Made by a program: the position numbers and the translations under genes. A stretch of 64,000 bases of DNA from Gautieria morchelliformis (lineage: Eukaryota > Basidiomycota > Agaricomycetes > Gomphales > Gomphaceae): NCBI GenBank assembly GCA_015179125.1, contig WHVA01000429.1:35736-99735 (forward strand), in the 5' to 3' direction. Shown in pieces: positions 10,560 to 21,090 of this stretch (position 1 is the first letter of the stretch; every line of letters begins with the position of its first letter). The notes below the pieces were generated by a model. The model ran no database searches. It worked only from the letters and a program-made list of their open reading frames with translations, and was not told the origin of the DNA.

Positions 10560-12947
10560 AACCTCCAGCTCTTGAGCATTCTTCCACCGGCCCAGCCTCT
10601 GATAGGTTGCAGCAAGGTTGGTCATGGCACTCAGTGTGTTGGGATGCTCCTTACCAAGGACCCTCCTCCTTGCCTCCATGATTTAGACCTCCAGCTCTTC
10701 AGCATCCTTCCACTGGCCCAGACTATGATAGGTCACTGCAAGGTTGGCTATGGCAGTCAGTGTGTCAGGATGCTCTTCACCAAGGACCCTCTTCCTTGCC
10801 TCCATGACTTGAACCTCCAGCTCTTCAGCATCCTTCCACTGGCCCAGACTCTGATAGGTTACAGCAAGGTTGGCCATGGCCATCCGTGTGTCAGGATGCT
10901 CTTCACCAAAGACCCTCTTCCTTGCCTCCATGACTTGAACCTCCAGCTCTTCAGCATCCTTCCACTGGCCCAGACTATGATAGGTTATGGCAAGGTTGGC
11001 CATGGCCATCAGTGTGTCAGGATGCTCTTCACCAAAGACCCTCTTCCTTGCCTCCATGACTTGAACCTCCAGCTCTTCAGCATCCTTCCACTGGCCCAGA
11101 CTCTGATAGGTCACGGCAAGGTTGGCCATGGCCATCAGTGTGTCAGGATGCTCTTCACCAAGGACCCTCTTGCTTGCCTCCATGGCTTGAACCTTCAGCT
11201 CTTCAGCATCCTTCCACTGGCCCAGACTCTGATAGGTTACAGCAAGGTTGGCCATGGCCATCAGTGTGTCAGGATGCTCTTCACCAAGGACCCTCTTCCT
11301 TGCCTCCATGGCTTGAACCTTCAGCTCTTCAGCATCCTTCCACTGGCCCAGACTCTGATAGGTTGCAGCAAGGTTGGCCATGGCACTCAGTGTGTCAGGA
11401 TGCTCCTCTCCAAGGGCCCTCTTCCTTGCCTCCATGACCTTAACATACAGCTCTTTAGCATTCTTCCACTGGCCCAGACTATGATAGGTTACAGCAAGGT
11501 TGGCTATGGCCATCAGTGTGGCAGGATGCTCTTCACCAAGGACCCTCTTGCTTGCCTCCATGACTTGAACCTCCAGCTCTTCAGCATCCTTCCACTGGCC
11601 CAGACTATGATAGGTCACGGCAAGGTTGGCCATGGCCATCAGTGTGTCAGGATGCTCTTCACCAAGGACCCTCTTGCTTGCCTCCATGGCTTGAACCTTC
11701 AGCTCTTCAGCATCCTTCCACTGGCCCAGACTCTGATAGGTTACAGCAAGGTTGGCTATGGCGGTCAGTGTATCAGGATGCTCTTCACCAAAGACCCTCT
11801 TCCTTGCCTCCATGGCTTGAACCTCCAGCTCTTCAGCATCCTTCCACTGGCCCAGACTATGATAGGTTCCAGCAAGGTTGGCCATGGCCATCAGTGTGTC
11901 AGGATGCTCTTCACTAAGGACCCTCTTGCTTGCCTCCATGACTTGAACCTTCAGCTCTTCAGCATCCTTCCACTGGCCCAGACTCTGATAGGTTACAGCA
12001 AGGTTGGCCATGGCCATCAGTGTGTCAGGATGCTCTTCACCAAGGACCCTCTTGCTTGCCTCCATGACTTGAACCTCCAGCTCTTCAGCATCCTTCCACT
12101 GGCCCAGACTATGATAGGTTCCAGCAAGGTTGGCTATGGCCATCAGTGTGGCAGGATGCTCTTCACCAAGGACCCTCTTGCTTGCCTCCATGACTTGAAC
12201 CTCCAGCTCTTCAGCATCCTTCCACTGGCCCAGACTATGATAGGTCACGGCAAGGTTGGCCATGGCCATCAGTGTGTCAGGATGCTCTTCACCAAGGACC
12301 CTCTTGCTTGCCTCCATGACTTGAACCTCCAGCTCTTCAGCATCCTTCCACTGGCCCAGACTATGATAGGTTCCAGCAAGGTTGGCTATGGCCATCAGTG
12401 TGTCAGGATGCTCTTCACCAAGGACCTTCTTCCTTGCCTCCATGACTTGAACCTCCAGCTCTTCAGCATCCTTCCACTGGCCCAGACTATGATAGGTTCC
12501 AGCAAGGTTGGCTATGGCCATCAGTGTGTCAGGATGCTCTTCACCAAGGACCTTCTTCCTTGCCTCCATGACTTGAACCTCCAGCTCTTCAGCATCCTTC
12601 CACTGGCCCAGACTATGATAGGTTCCAGCAAGGTTGGCTATGGCGGTCAGTGTGTCAGGATGCTCTTCACCAAGGACCCTCTTCCTTGCCTCCATGACTT
12701 GAACCTCCAGCTCTTCAGCATCCTTCCACTGGCCCAGACTATCATATGTTACAGCAAGGTTGGCTATGGCCATCAGTGTGTCAGGATGCTCTTCACCAAG
12801 GACCCTCTTGCTTGCCTCCATGACTTGAACCTTCAGCTCTTCAGCATCCTTCCACTGGCCCAGACTCTGGTAGGTGATAGCAAGGTTGGCCATGGCGGTC
12901 AGTGTGTCAGGATGCTCTTCACCAAGGACCCTCTTCCTTGCCTCCAT
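10560..12947 (-). repeat. 126-bp tandem array encoding TPR units
   Basis: About 19 head-to-tail 126-bp units. Eighteen lie within the receptor reading frame (12,947 down to 10,683) and one diverged unit lies beyond its stop. Adjacent units are nearly identical at DNA level, for example the two consecutive units with MEARKKVLGEEHPDTLMAI. The consensus begins MEA(R/S)KRVLGEEHPDTL and matches kinesin-light-chain-type TPR. The pattern implies recent unit duplication or gene conversion. Confidence 0.93.
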
Positions 12948-15783
12948 GACCTTAACATACAGCTCCTTAGCATCTGTCCATCGCCCTTCATCATCAAATA
13001 CTTGTGCAAATTGATTTGCCATGTTTATTTTTATACCTTTTATATGTGGCTCAATATGAGAGAGAAGAGTTCTCCTAAAGGCATAGTCCTCTGTACTATC
13101 CTCAAATGGGATAGATAGTGCTAGGATCTGCATCATGCACCCTTGGTTATACTCCTGCTCTGCCACCTCCAGCCTTTCTTTGGCCCAAGCATGCACTAGT
13201 GGATGAAGGAAAAATGTGTCGTCTCTCTCCTCAGAGCTAATTAGTGAGTAAGAAGTTAATTCACTAATGACCTCCTGAAATTCAAAGTCACTCCAGGAAC
13301 CATCTGCAGTTTGAAAGTTATGCAGAAACTGTTTTGCATCATCGAATTGCCCATCTGGATGTATAAGAGCTGCCTTCTGAAATATGCTCTTGGAAATACC
13401 CCTATAATGCAGAAATGCACACAGGTGTAGCAGGCTTGCTGCTTTGGGACTTAGCCTTTTAAAGCTGATTTCCCACGTTGTGTATACTGCCCACTGATAA
13501 TTATCTACCATCTGTACAGAGTGCTTGCTCATCAGCTGAACCCGATTCTTCTGGAGAATATTCAGGTATTCGTTCAAGCTGCACCCATTTGAGATATAGG
13601 CACCTGCTTGTACAATGGCAAGGGCAAGGTAACCAAGTTCTTTGGCAATCAGAGGTGCCAAGCCATGGTCCTTTGTAGAACCTTTGGCTGTAGAGAACAT
13701 GAGGAGCAAATGAATTGCTTCATCAGGATTCATGCCTGGCACATGACAGTTGGAGCTGGGTGCATGCACACAACATGCCACATTGCGAGTTGTCACGATG
13801 ATGTTTCCATGCTTGCATGCTGGGAAGTACTTTCGAAGGTTTATATCTCGGTCATCAGCATTGTCCATGAAGAGCAGCCACCCTTGGTGTTGTCCCGAAA
13901 GCCAGAGAAGAGCATCCTCAGCAGTCTCACCAATACTCCCTTCCCAAGCAATGTCCTCTAGGCCAGACTCTATAGTGGACACACTACTTGCATCCACATA
14001 ATAGACCCTCCAAAAGCTATAAAACAGATTAGTCAAAACATAACAGACCCAGGTAAACTACACCACCGTTGATAAAACCTATCAATGAATGTCAATGCAA
14101 TCTGTGTTTTTCCCACCCCACCAAGCCCATACAAGACAAAGATGCGCTGTTCCTCCTTAACAGTGGATGTCTGACCTGGGAAGAAATATCCCTTAAGTTG
14201 CAAAAGGATATCGACTCTTCCAGTAAATCTGCTTGTTGGTGGAGGACAAGCCTTACGGTGAGCTCTCTGTTTACCTGATAGTCGACTGATGGTGCCTGCA
14301 CCTATAGTATCTACCATAAAACATAAGTCATCAGCTGTGAGCCATTGCAGATTGTACACACTGAGGTGTGCCACAGGTATCACTTCCCGGCGCTCCCTGA
14401 GAGCAATGACAGCAGCCATTACCATCTCATCTACCTGTCCCCGCCGAAGATGCTGTAATGTGTGTGTTGCCACCTCAGGTAACCTTTCCCACTGTGCCAA
14501 TGTTACACTTTGCATTCCTTGCTCCACATTGAACCGGAAGTAGACGTTTGGTACAGCTCTGAAGCGCTGCTCGGTTTCCTCCGCTGTTGCCTCACATTCC
14601 GTGGTGATCCTCTTCAATACCTCGGCTACACTTAATGGTATGACATTATTAAACAGACTAGGTGCCGGCAGGCTGGCAGTGGTGACATGTCCAGTGCCAA
14701 TGCTGACGACGCAAGCAATATGTTGGCGCGGAAAGACATGTTCTGCTTCTTTGAGGATTTGCCTGATCGGATTGTTGCAACCCAGGCCGGCATCCACGAA
14801 GGGTTCACGCATAGGCGGTATGCCAATGAAAATCCGTTTGAAAAAAGTAGGAGCGGCAGACGTAGCACGGGCGGCCTCCCATATAGCGCAGTCGAATGAT
14901 TCGTATTTGCCTACGCTGTACGTACGAAAGAGGCGGGGTGTGCTCATGTTATTTGCGGGCATCGCGCAGACGAAACTGGGCTACGCTCAGCTATGTACCA
15001 AGTCAAGAAGTAGCGGCAATGTGAACATACGTTTTGCACACTTCTCTGCTGGGTCTTGGATCGAACATGCGTGCGTTAGGATCACCAGTCGATTCCTGGA
15101 TGATTGCCTTGATAGCGTTCTCCAAATTGCTAGCCTTGAACATTCCGTCCTTCCAAAATGGTTTCTTCTCCGAGAAGACTTGTGAGGCGAATGTGCCATA
15201 GGCTTCGATCGCTTTATCTACGGGCAGGCGAAGGCGGCCCAGCATGAGTGCTATGAGCCTGCATGGAAAGTATTAGCGAGCGACGGCGATCGAGAAGAAA
15301 GTAACTTACCCGCCTGTACTCGTACCGCAGATTAAGTCGAAATATTCACAAGGAAGGGGCGCGGTGGGTCGCCCTTCTTCGCGCTGGATTCTTCGCATGA
15401 TTTCTTGTAGTATGATGAGTTCGGACAAGCCACGGATTCCACCACCATCTGCTGAGGTAGTTAGAAGGTGGCAGCTAGCAGGCGTGAAAACATTACCGAG
15501 TGAGAGCAACCTAAGCCCGGCACGCTCAGGCTGGTGCTCATCGGTTTGCGTCGTGGGGGTAGATTCGATGTCCGTTCTTCCTGCGGCAAGCCCAGAAGTA
15601 GACTGGGATTTGACCTATTCATGAAGATTCATCGGATATAGTAGTCAGTCCCCTTGATTATTTAGGGTCCCGGAACAAACTTGTGCTTACCGTTGACGGT
15701 ACCAAAGACGGCTTTACGATCGGCGGCATTTCGCCATGCCTGGATGAAGGAGAAGCTTTGGCAATCTGCTGATTATGGTCCAT
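10683..15783 (-). CDS. NLR-type receptor: patatin-NB-ARC-TPR, 1,607 aa
   Basis: Six exons on the minus strand: 15,783-15,691; 15,614-15,497; 15,448-15,310; 15,258-15,031; 14,975-14,064; 14,016-10,683. All introns are GT-AG, 47-76 bp, and the frame closes exactly. The N-terminus is a patatin-like phospholipase domain: oxyanion loop DGGGIRG (about 71-77), nucleophile elbow GTSTG (about 112-116) and the catalytic-Asp motif DAGLG (about 254). Then comes an NB-ARC NTPase with P-loop GLGGVGKT (476-483) and Walker-B-like LLFMDNADD. The C-terminus has 18 TPR units of 42 residues from residue 854. In fungi this architecture belongs to NOD-like receptors thought to act in non-self recognition, where ligand sensing by the repeats would activate the lipase. 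The ligand is unknown. The first ATG gives a short Ser/Pro-rich leader. The stop falls within unit 18 (see findings). Confidence 0.9.
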
Positions 15784-15966
15784 GGAGGTGTTAGAGGTCA
15801 GGGTGGTCTGCGAGAAAGAAGGAGGCAGTGCAAGGCAACCGCGTGAGCCTGTAAACTGTCTAAGCAAAGGTTCCTGGCGTCAATCACTTGGTCAATCAAA
15901 CAACTTTATTCGGAGACCGAAACCAGCGTCGAATGACGTAAGCTATGCGAACATTAACAGCGGGAC
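15784..15966. promoter_or_regulatory. Shared divergent promoter interval
   Basis: Only 183 bp separate the start codon of the NLR gene (minus strand) from that of the unknown gene at 15,967 (plus strand). The two must share this interval for promoter elements and 5' leaders. Possible CCAAT-type sites (TCAATCACTTGGTCAATCAA, near 15,879-15,898) are visible, but there is no clear TATA box. Confidence 0.5.
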
Positions 15967-16792
15967 ATGCCCAAGCCTAAGCACAAAAACAGGAAGAAAA
16001 ACTCCCCAGCCGCTATCCCTTCTGTTGCAGGTAGTAGCTCTGACCCTCAAAAACCGGAGAGAAACCCATCATCTCCAAGTTCTTCGCAACCTCCAGAGGG
16101 GCAGGATGTCCCGGACCCAGACGCGTCTTGCATCGAGAACAGGTGGAATGGACCTCGTGTTATTGACGTGTCTGCCTTCGTATCGTCGCAATATGCTGCC
16201 GCGCCGGACATGGAGGACGTGAATTGTGCCGTGTATGCAGCTCCAGAGGTCCGGGAAATGATTCTCAATGTGTTGCCAAAGGAGAATGCCTTGGTAGGTA
16301 TTCCTTCCATTTCGTTGACTCACGCAACGCTTGACGTGTGAGCAGATCCTATGGTACAATAAGAGCCGGAAGAGTGCACGCATTTGTCCAGCATGTCGTA
16401 GATTCTATGCTGTTGGAGACATTCTGTTGCCACATCTTGTTGATGACCAGAGTGGATCCCGGGCAGAGTATGTTGATCCACGAAATGTGCGCGAGAAGCG
16501 AATCAGTGGGCTTTGTAAGTTCTTTGAGACACTAGTAGACGACATTGGATTTAACAGCGTCTGGTCAGGTTCTCTTATGTGCTTCGGGATTGCGTCGTAC
16601 AATTGGCCAGGTTCAATCGGTGCTTGGGGGAAATGGTCGTCCGAAATAGATGCAAGAACACAGGCTATCTTACTCGGTCCTGGAGCAAATATTGCGGACG
16701 ATGGCATGGGGGCATTCATGAAGATCAGTCGAACGGAGGATTTGCTTGATGTGATCTCAGCTGTGTATCGTGCTGGACTAGCCCTGTATTAA
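15967..16792 (+). CDS. Unknown protein, 257 aa, two exons
   Basis: Exons 15,967-16,293 and 16,346-16,792 are joined by a 52-bp GT-AG intron, phase 0. I do not recognise a family. The first 60 residues are basic then Ser/Pro-rich and look disordered (start MPKPKHKNRKKN). The rest looks globular, with a CPAC pair in RICPACRRFY, an EYVDPRNVREKRISGLC block and a Trp/Gly-rich segment (YNWPGSIGAWGKW). There is no signal peptide or membrane segment. Divergent neighbour of the NLR gene, 183 bp apart. Clean codon continuity across the intron argues that it is real. Function not assigned. Confidence 0.75.
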
Positions 16793-17036
16793 TAGGTCTT
16801 TTACGCTGTGTATTTGTAGAGTGCACGTTTCTGTTATTCTGACATATTTGACTGATTTTTTAACGCCTCGACAATTTCTACACTTGTGTGACCAAAAACA
16901 AAAGGTAGATCATATACTATACAATAGAATACCTCCCAATGGCTATTAATGTGGGACAATAAGGTAAAGGTGTAAAGCGTATACAGCCGAATCGCAGAGA
17001 AGGCATGAATGTAGGTCATACCCATAATACTTTTGA

Positions 17037-18803
17037 TTAGTAGAGGGTCAGATTAAAGCTGGTGACTTGGGGTAAATACGCAGCCGCCGCCAGGTCTAAA
17101 ATGAAAACATCATCAAAGCAATTATGGCCGTCGAATCCACCAATGACGAAGAGGCGACTGTCGGCGAGGACAGCGGCATGGTATCCTCGCGAAGGCGGGT
17201 ATCTCCCGCGTGTCTCCCTTGGTTCCCACTGGAGTGTTACTGAGACAAGAGGTCAGATGTGCGACTAGCTAAGTGTTCGTTCAAAGGCATACCAAGATTG
17301 AAAAGAAGCAGATCGTGGTTGTACTTTGATCCGTCGTGCCCGCCCATCACAAACAGGTAAGATCCAACTTGTGTCGCAGTGTGCGAGAGTCTTCGTGTGG
17401 GAGTATCTGGTTTAATTGCATGCCACGAAAGTCTCTCTGTAGCGGGATACCCTAGGTTGGACCACTATCAACCAAGGCCAAGTGAAGCAGCGCGCACCTA
17501 GACTCAAAACCCAGACATCCTCGAAACATTCTGACCCGTCACTGCCGCCGATAATGACAACCGAATCCCCAATCAGGTTTGCTGTATGGTAGCCACGTGG
17601 TCGGGGCTTTGGACCTCTGACATCGACTGGCTCCCATCGCATCTTCTCGTAAGGCATCGACACATCCAGGGTCCACAAGTCATTAAGCGCTTTCGCACCA
17701 TTTCCGCCACCGAACAAATAGACTTTCCCATGATAATACCACGTAGCATGGGCACGGCGGGCGATAGGCTGGGGCTCATGGGGCGGATATGTGACTTTAC
17801 TCCAGCTGCGCATCATGGTGTCCAGCACGTAGAGGTGGTTGTAGTACGTTGGGCCTTCTCCACCGCCAAAGACGAAGATACGACGATCTACCTGCGTTGC
17901 AGAGTGTGCGCGACATGGAGGAGGAATATCACCCACGGTCTCGGGATGAGCCCACTGCATTGTTTCTTTCAGGAAGAGTTGGCAAAGTATACTGTAACGG
18001 GAGGTGGATGGGAACTCACCGGTGTCGAACGTTAAAACATCTCGAGTACATACCACATGGTCACAACCACCGATCTGCCATGCCAGATTGTCGATGAGTG
18101 TGACAGTGTGGGCACGCATGGCGCGGTTGGGTAGATGTCCATAAACCGGCGCCTTCGACCAGTACATTATCGTCGAAGGGGCAGGTTCTGCCACGTGATT
18201 AGGAAGGCGCGGAGTGTTGCTTGGCGCACTTGTCAATGCTTTGTACGGCATGGTCAATGAATAAGAACATTCAAGAACTCACCGAACGCGCGCGCCAGGT
18301 TGGGGTGAGGATTGTGTCTTCTTGGAGCCCTGAGATTGCACAGAAGCAGGGTTGCTGGGCTGTTGGTGGTGTTGGCGGTGATGGCCGGACCGTGCTGAAT
18401 TTAGGCTCTGGGTTGGGGTGGTTGAGCCGTTGAAGGAGGGTGTGGGTGTTGGCAAGGCAGAGCCGGCCCTGGGACGGTGGCCGCGAGATAATGGTTCCTC
18501 GTGTTCACTTCCTATCAACGTATGCTCATCGTCGGCTCTCTGCTCGTCTTCTTCTGGCATGCCCTCGAGTTCACGATGTAAAACTGGCGAGCGAAGCATC
18601 TGCTGCTCGCCTTCGGGGCCTAGCCGCATACGCCCTCCAGAAAAACTGGATGTTGCGGAAGCGTGGTTGTGCATCGCTAAAGACTCCTCGGCAGCGTACC
18701 CAGAGCTGAGGGCCGCAGCATCGGTACGTCGTTGCATAGGATGAGGACGACGGGAGACTTCAGCTTCGGGGAGATAGCCATCGAAAAGGGCAGTCGAGGT
18801 CAT
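17037..18803 (-). CDS. Kelch-repeat protein, 519 aa
   Basis: Five exons on the minus strand: 18,803-18,283; 18,228-18,020; 17,965-17,498; 17,451-17,293; 17,239-17,037. Introns are 46-54 bp and the frame closes. The first ~173 residues are low-complexity (Ser/Gln/Pro/His-rich). The rest is a six-bladed Kelch propeller shown by the Gly-doublets QIGGCD, VFGGGE, LFGGGN, IIGGSD, VMGGHD and VIGGFD with the matching RAH and RGYH turns. Fungal Kelch proteins of this layout act as scaffolds, for example Tea1-type polarity factors or Ras/PKA regulators. No coiled coil is seen, so a Tea1 role is not implied. The exact role is unknown. Confidence 0.88.
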
Positions 18804-20259
18804 TATTTAATATGGGGAAGCTAGCGCTCACCTACAGACTTGGCTGACCCGTTGTGCGCCTTGATCTCAAGCGGAAGAAGCCCGTTTAGTTTAGTAAGAG
18901 CTTGAGATCACAACTACTTTTAGTACTTCGAAGCTGTACAAAGCACCTGAGCTCCGACAAATGTTACCTAATCCGCTGACAATCGATATCGATCTGGTCC
19001 TCGCCGCAGGCCACGTTCACTGACGCTTCAGGATCGATTGGCATCTACTATATTTTATCTTGCTATAAGCCGTGCTCGGCACCACTCAGCTGCACATCAA
19101 TTTTACTCAGTCAGGCCGTGTCTTCTTGCTTCGAAAATGATTCGAAGATCAAAGGTCTCAGAACAGAACAGTATCAAGGCATCTGGCGTATGCAGGGTCG
19201 TGCAGTGGTCCGACTGTCTCGTGCCCCGGCGTACCCTTACCGATGTGGCGTTGTCGATCTAGAGATGGTGCACCGTGACTCACTCAGACCTTTCCTCTCC
19301 ACGCCTGTCAGGTTACTTATGGTACAGGTGTCTTTCTAATGCTCGGTATGCCTCCATCCTGTCGTCCCCACTGTCATAAATTACCATGAGCCACTGATCA
19401 TCAACCGATGTCATGTCGACGGCCGTTTATACCCGAGGACAAGACCTCGACGTACTTGAACGTTGAACAGCTAAGCATTGACAGTGACTAGAGCTGAGTA
19501 AGGTTCACAATATTCTATTTAGATATCTCAGTCTTAGCTTATACGCGGCCGCATACCATCGAGAGTTGGTGACGGCTTCTCTTTCCGAACTGCCGAAGAT
19601 ACATCGGCACCCTGTTGCATTTTGCCTCGCACCTGGGTCGGCCGCAACTTCCATGCTTCCAAAGTAGATACATCACATGGTGTCTACGTTTTGTTAGGAT
19701 AGCCCTCGACATCGAGGAGCAGCGAGGCTGTGGGATTAAGCACGACATTGGAAGACTTGCGTCTGGAGTCTTTCACCCTGCTACACACCCAAGAACATGT
19801 GAGGGGTATATGCAGGTCCCAGGGAATGCCTTGGTTCATGTTGAAAGGGTTAACGCAGCATTGCAGAACTGTATTGGGACCATAAGTGTATGTTCACAAT
19901 TCGATAAAAAAAAATCGGATTAGAGCTAGCACTCATGATATAGAGCGGGGGACCTTGATTTTCATCGAGTCAACTTTCGGTACACGAAAACTGTGTTATT
20001 TGTTCCCAATCTATATTATCTGAACTGAATGGCATACACAAATAACTGGTATTCTCTAATTCAAAGCTTCTTTTGTTTTAGTCGGAGACCCAACTTTGAG
20101 ACAACTGACCTTGTGCCGAGGTTCCGTGTGCTGTCGGAATTTGAAAACATCTGGGGAAGAAAGAGTGAGCCGTCGCACACTGCAGCTCGCCCACCGCACA
20201 GTAGTAGCACCGCGCGCCTTCGCCCACTAAACATCTAATTCTTTCCACATCGCCCAACA
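18804..20259. other. Intergenic, nothing recognised
   Basis: About 1.45 kb between the divergently transcribed Kelch and NHP6-like genes. Only short incoherent frames. The last ~90 bp form the 5' leader of the HMG-box gene, ending at a 5' splice site at 20,260. Confidence 0.5.
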
Positions 20260-20500
20260 GTGAGTATCTCCACTTCATTTACGTGTCGTATAACTTTCTC
20301 CACGTCGTCCCATCAATTTTCGCTGGTCCTGCTTTTGCCGTCGTCGTCGAGGCCGTTGTTGCTCATCCCCGCCAGCGGTGTCAGAATCGCGACACGCGCC
20401 GACCCGAGGCGCGTCCCCAGCCTCCACATCTTCATTCTATCGCTCCTTTCGACATGTCTACGTGCCATCTGACCTCTAATCGCTCTCATCATTGTTTCAG

Positions 20501-21090
20501 ATGCCCAAAGACACCACCAAGTCCAAGGTACGCCGGCGCTCTACCCCCACCCCTGCATATATCCCAATATCTTTTCCAAATATCATTGCTGCCTCGTACT
20601 CATCATTTCACTGTCCCATAGAAGAAGGCAGCCGCCGAGAGGAAGGGCGCCAAGAAGGGCAAAGATGGCCCCAAACGTGCTCTCTCCGCATACATGTTCT
20701 TCAGCCAGGATTGGAGGGAGAGAATCAAATCGGAGAACCCTGATGCTGGCTTCGGTTCGTCTCCTTATCTTACTGTGCTTGTCTGCTTCTCATTGATGGT
20801 GTCGACACGTGCAGGTGAAGTCGGTAAGCTCTTGGGTGCAAAATGGAAAGAACTCGATGACTCCGAGAAGAAGGTGTCTCCGGCGCCCATCGTTCTCGTC
20901 GACCGTTCGTTGATCTCACGTGTTGTAGCCCTACATTGAACAAGCTGCCAACGATAAGCAACGCGCCGAGCGAGAGAAGGCCGAGTATGATGTATGTTGT
21001 ACCAGCGCTTCTCCTCCCCCCTACTCACGCCCTCCCCCTGCACAGGATAAGAAGGGAGGCGGCAGCGATAAAGAAGACGATGACGAATAA
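20501..21090 (+). CDS. NHP6: NHP6-like HMG-box chromatin protein, 108 aa
   Basis: Five coding exons: 20,501-20,527; 20,622-20,754; 20,815-20,873; 20,929-20,991; 21,046-21,090. A probable leader intron (20,260-20,500, starting GTGAGT) has its acceptor directly before the ATG. The protein has a Lys-rich tail, one HMG box ([19 protein letters not shown] ... [13 protein letters not shown]) and an acidic end (DKEDDDE). Length and layout match fungal Nhp6/HMGB proteins. These bend DNA without sequence preference and assist FACT-type nucleosome remodelling. The intron-in-leader arrangement is common in highly expressed fungal genes. Confident assignment. Confidence 0.95.

Noticed and set aside
10557-13118. 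853-codon plus-strand ORF across the TPR array
   Set aside because: It is the antisense shadow of a 126-bp repeat (a multiple of three), so one stop-free reverse frame is copied in every unit. It has no start context, and the minus strand encodes a coherent TPR protein.
15497-15580. Alternative NLR exon 2 start at the CCGCAG acceptor (15,580)
   Set aside because: It puts the patatin motif out of frame with exon 1. The acceptor at 15,615 keeps phase 0 and joins to GLRLLSLDGGGIRGL correctly.
16505-16540. A second intron in the unknown gene (GTAAGTTCTTTG...ACTAG)
   Set aside because: Donor and acceptor would be only about 25 bp apart, too short for splicing, and the frame reads through sensibly.
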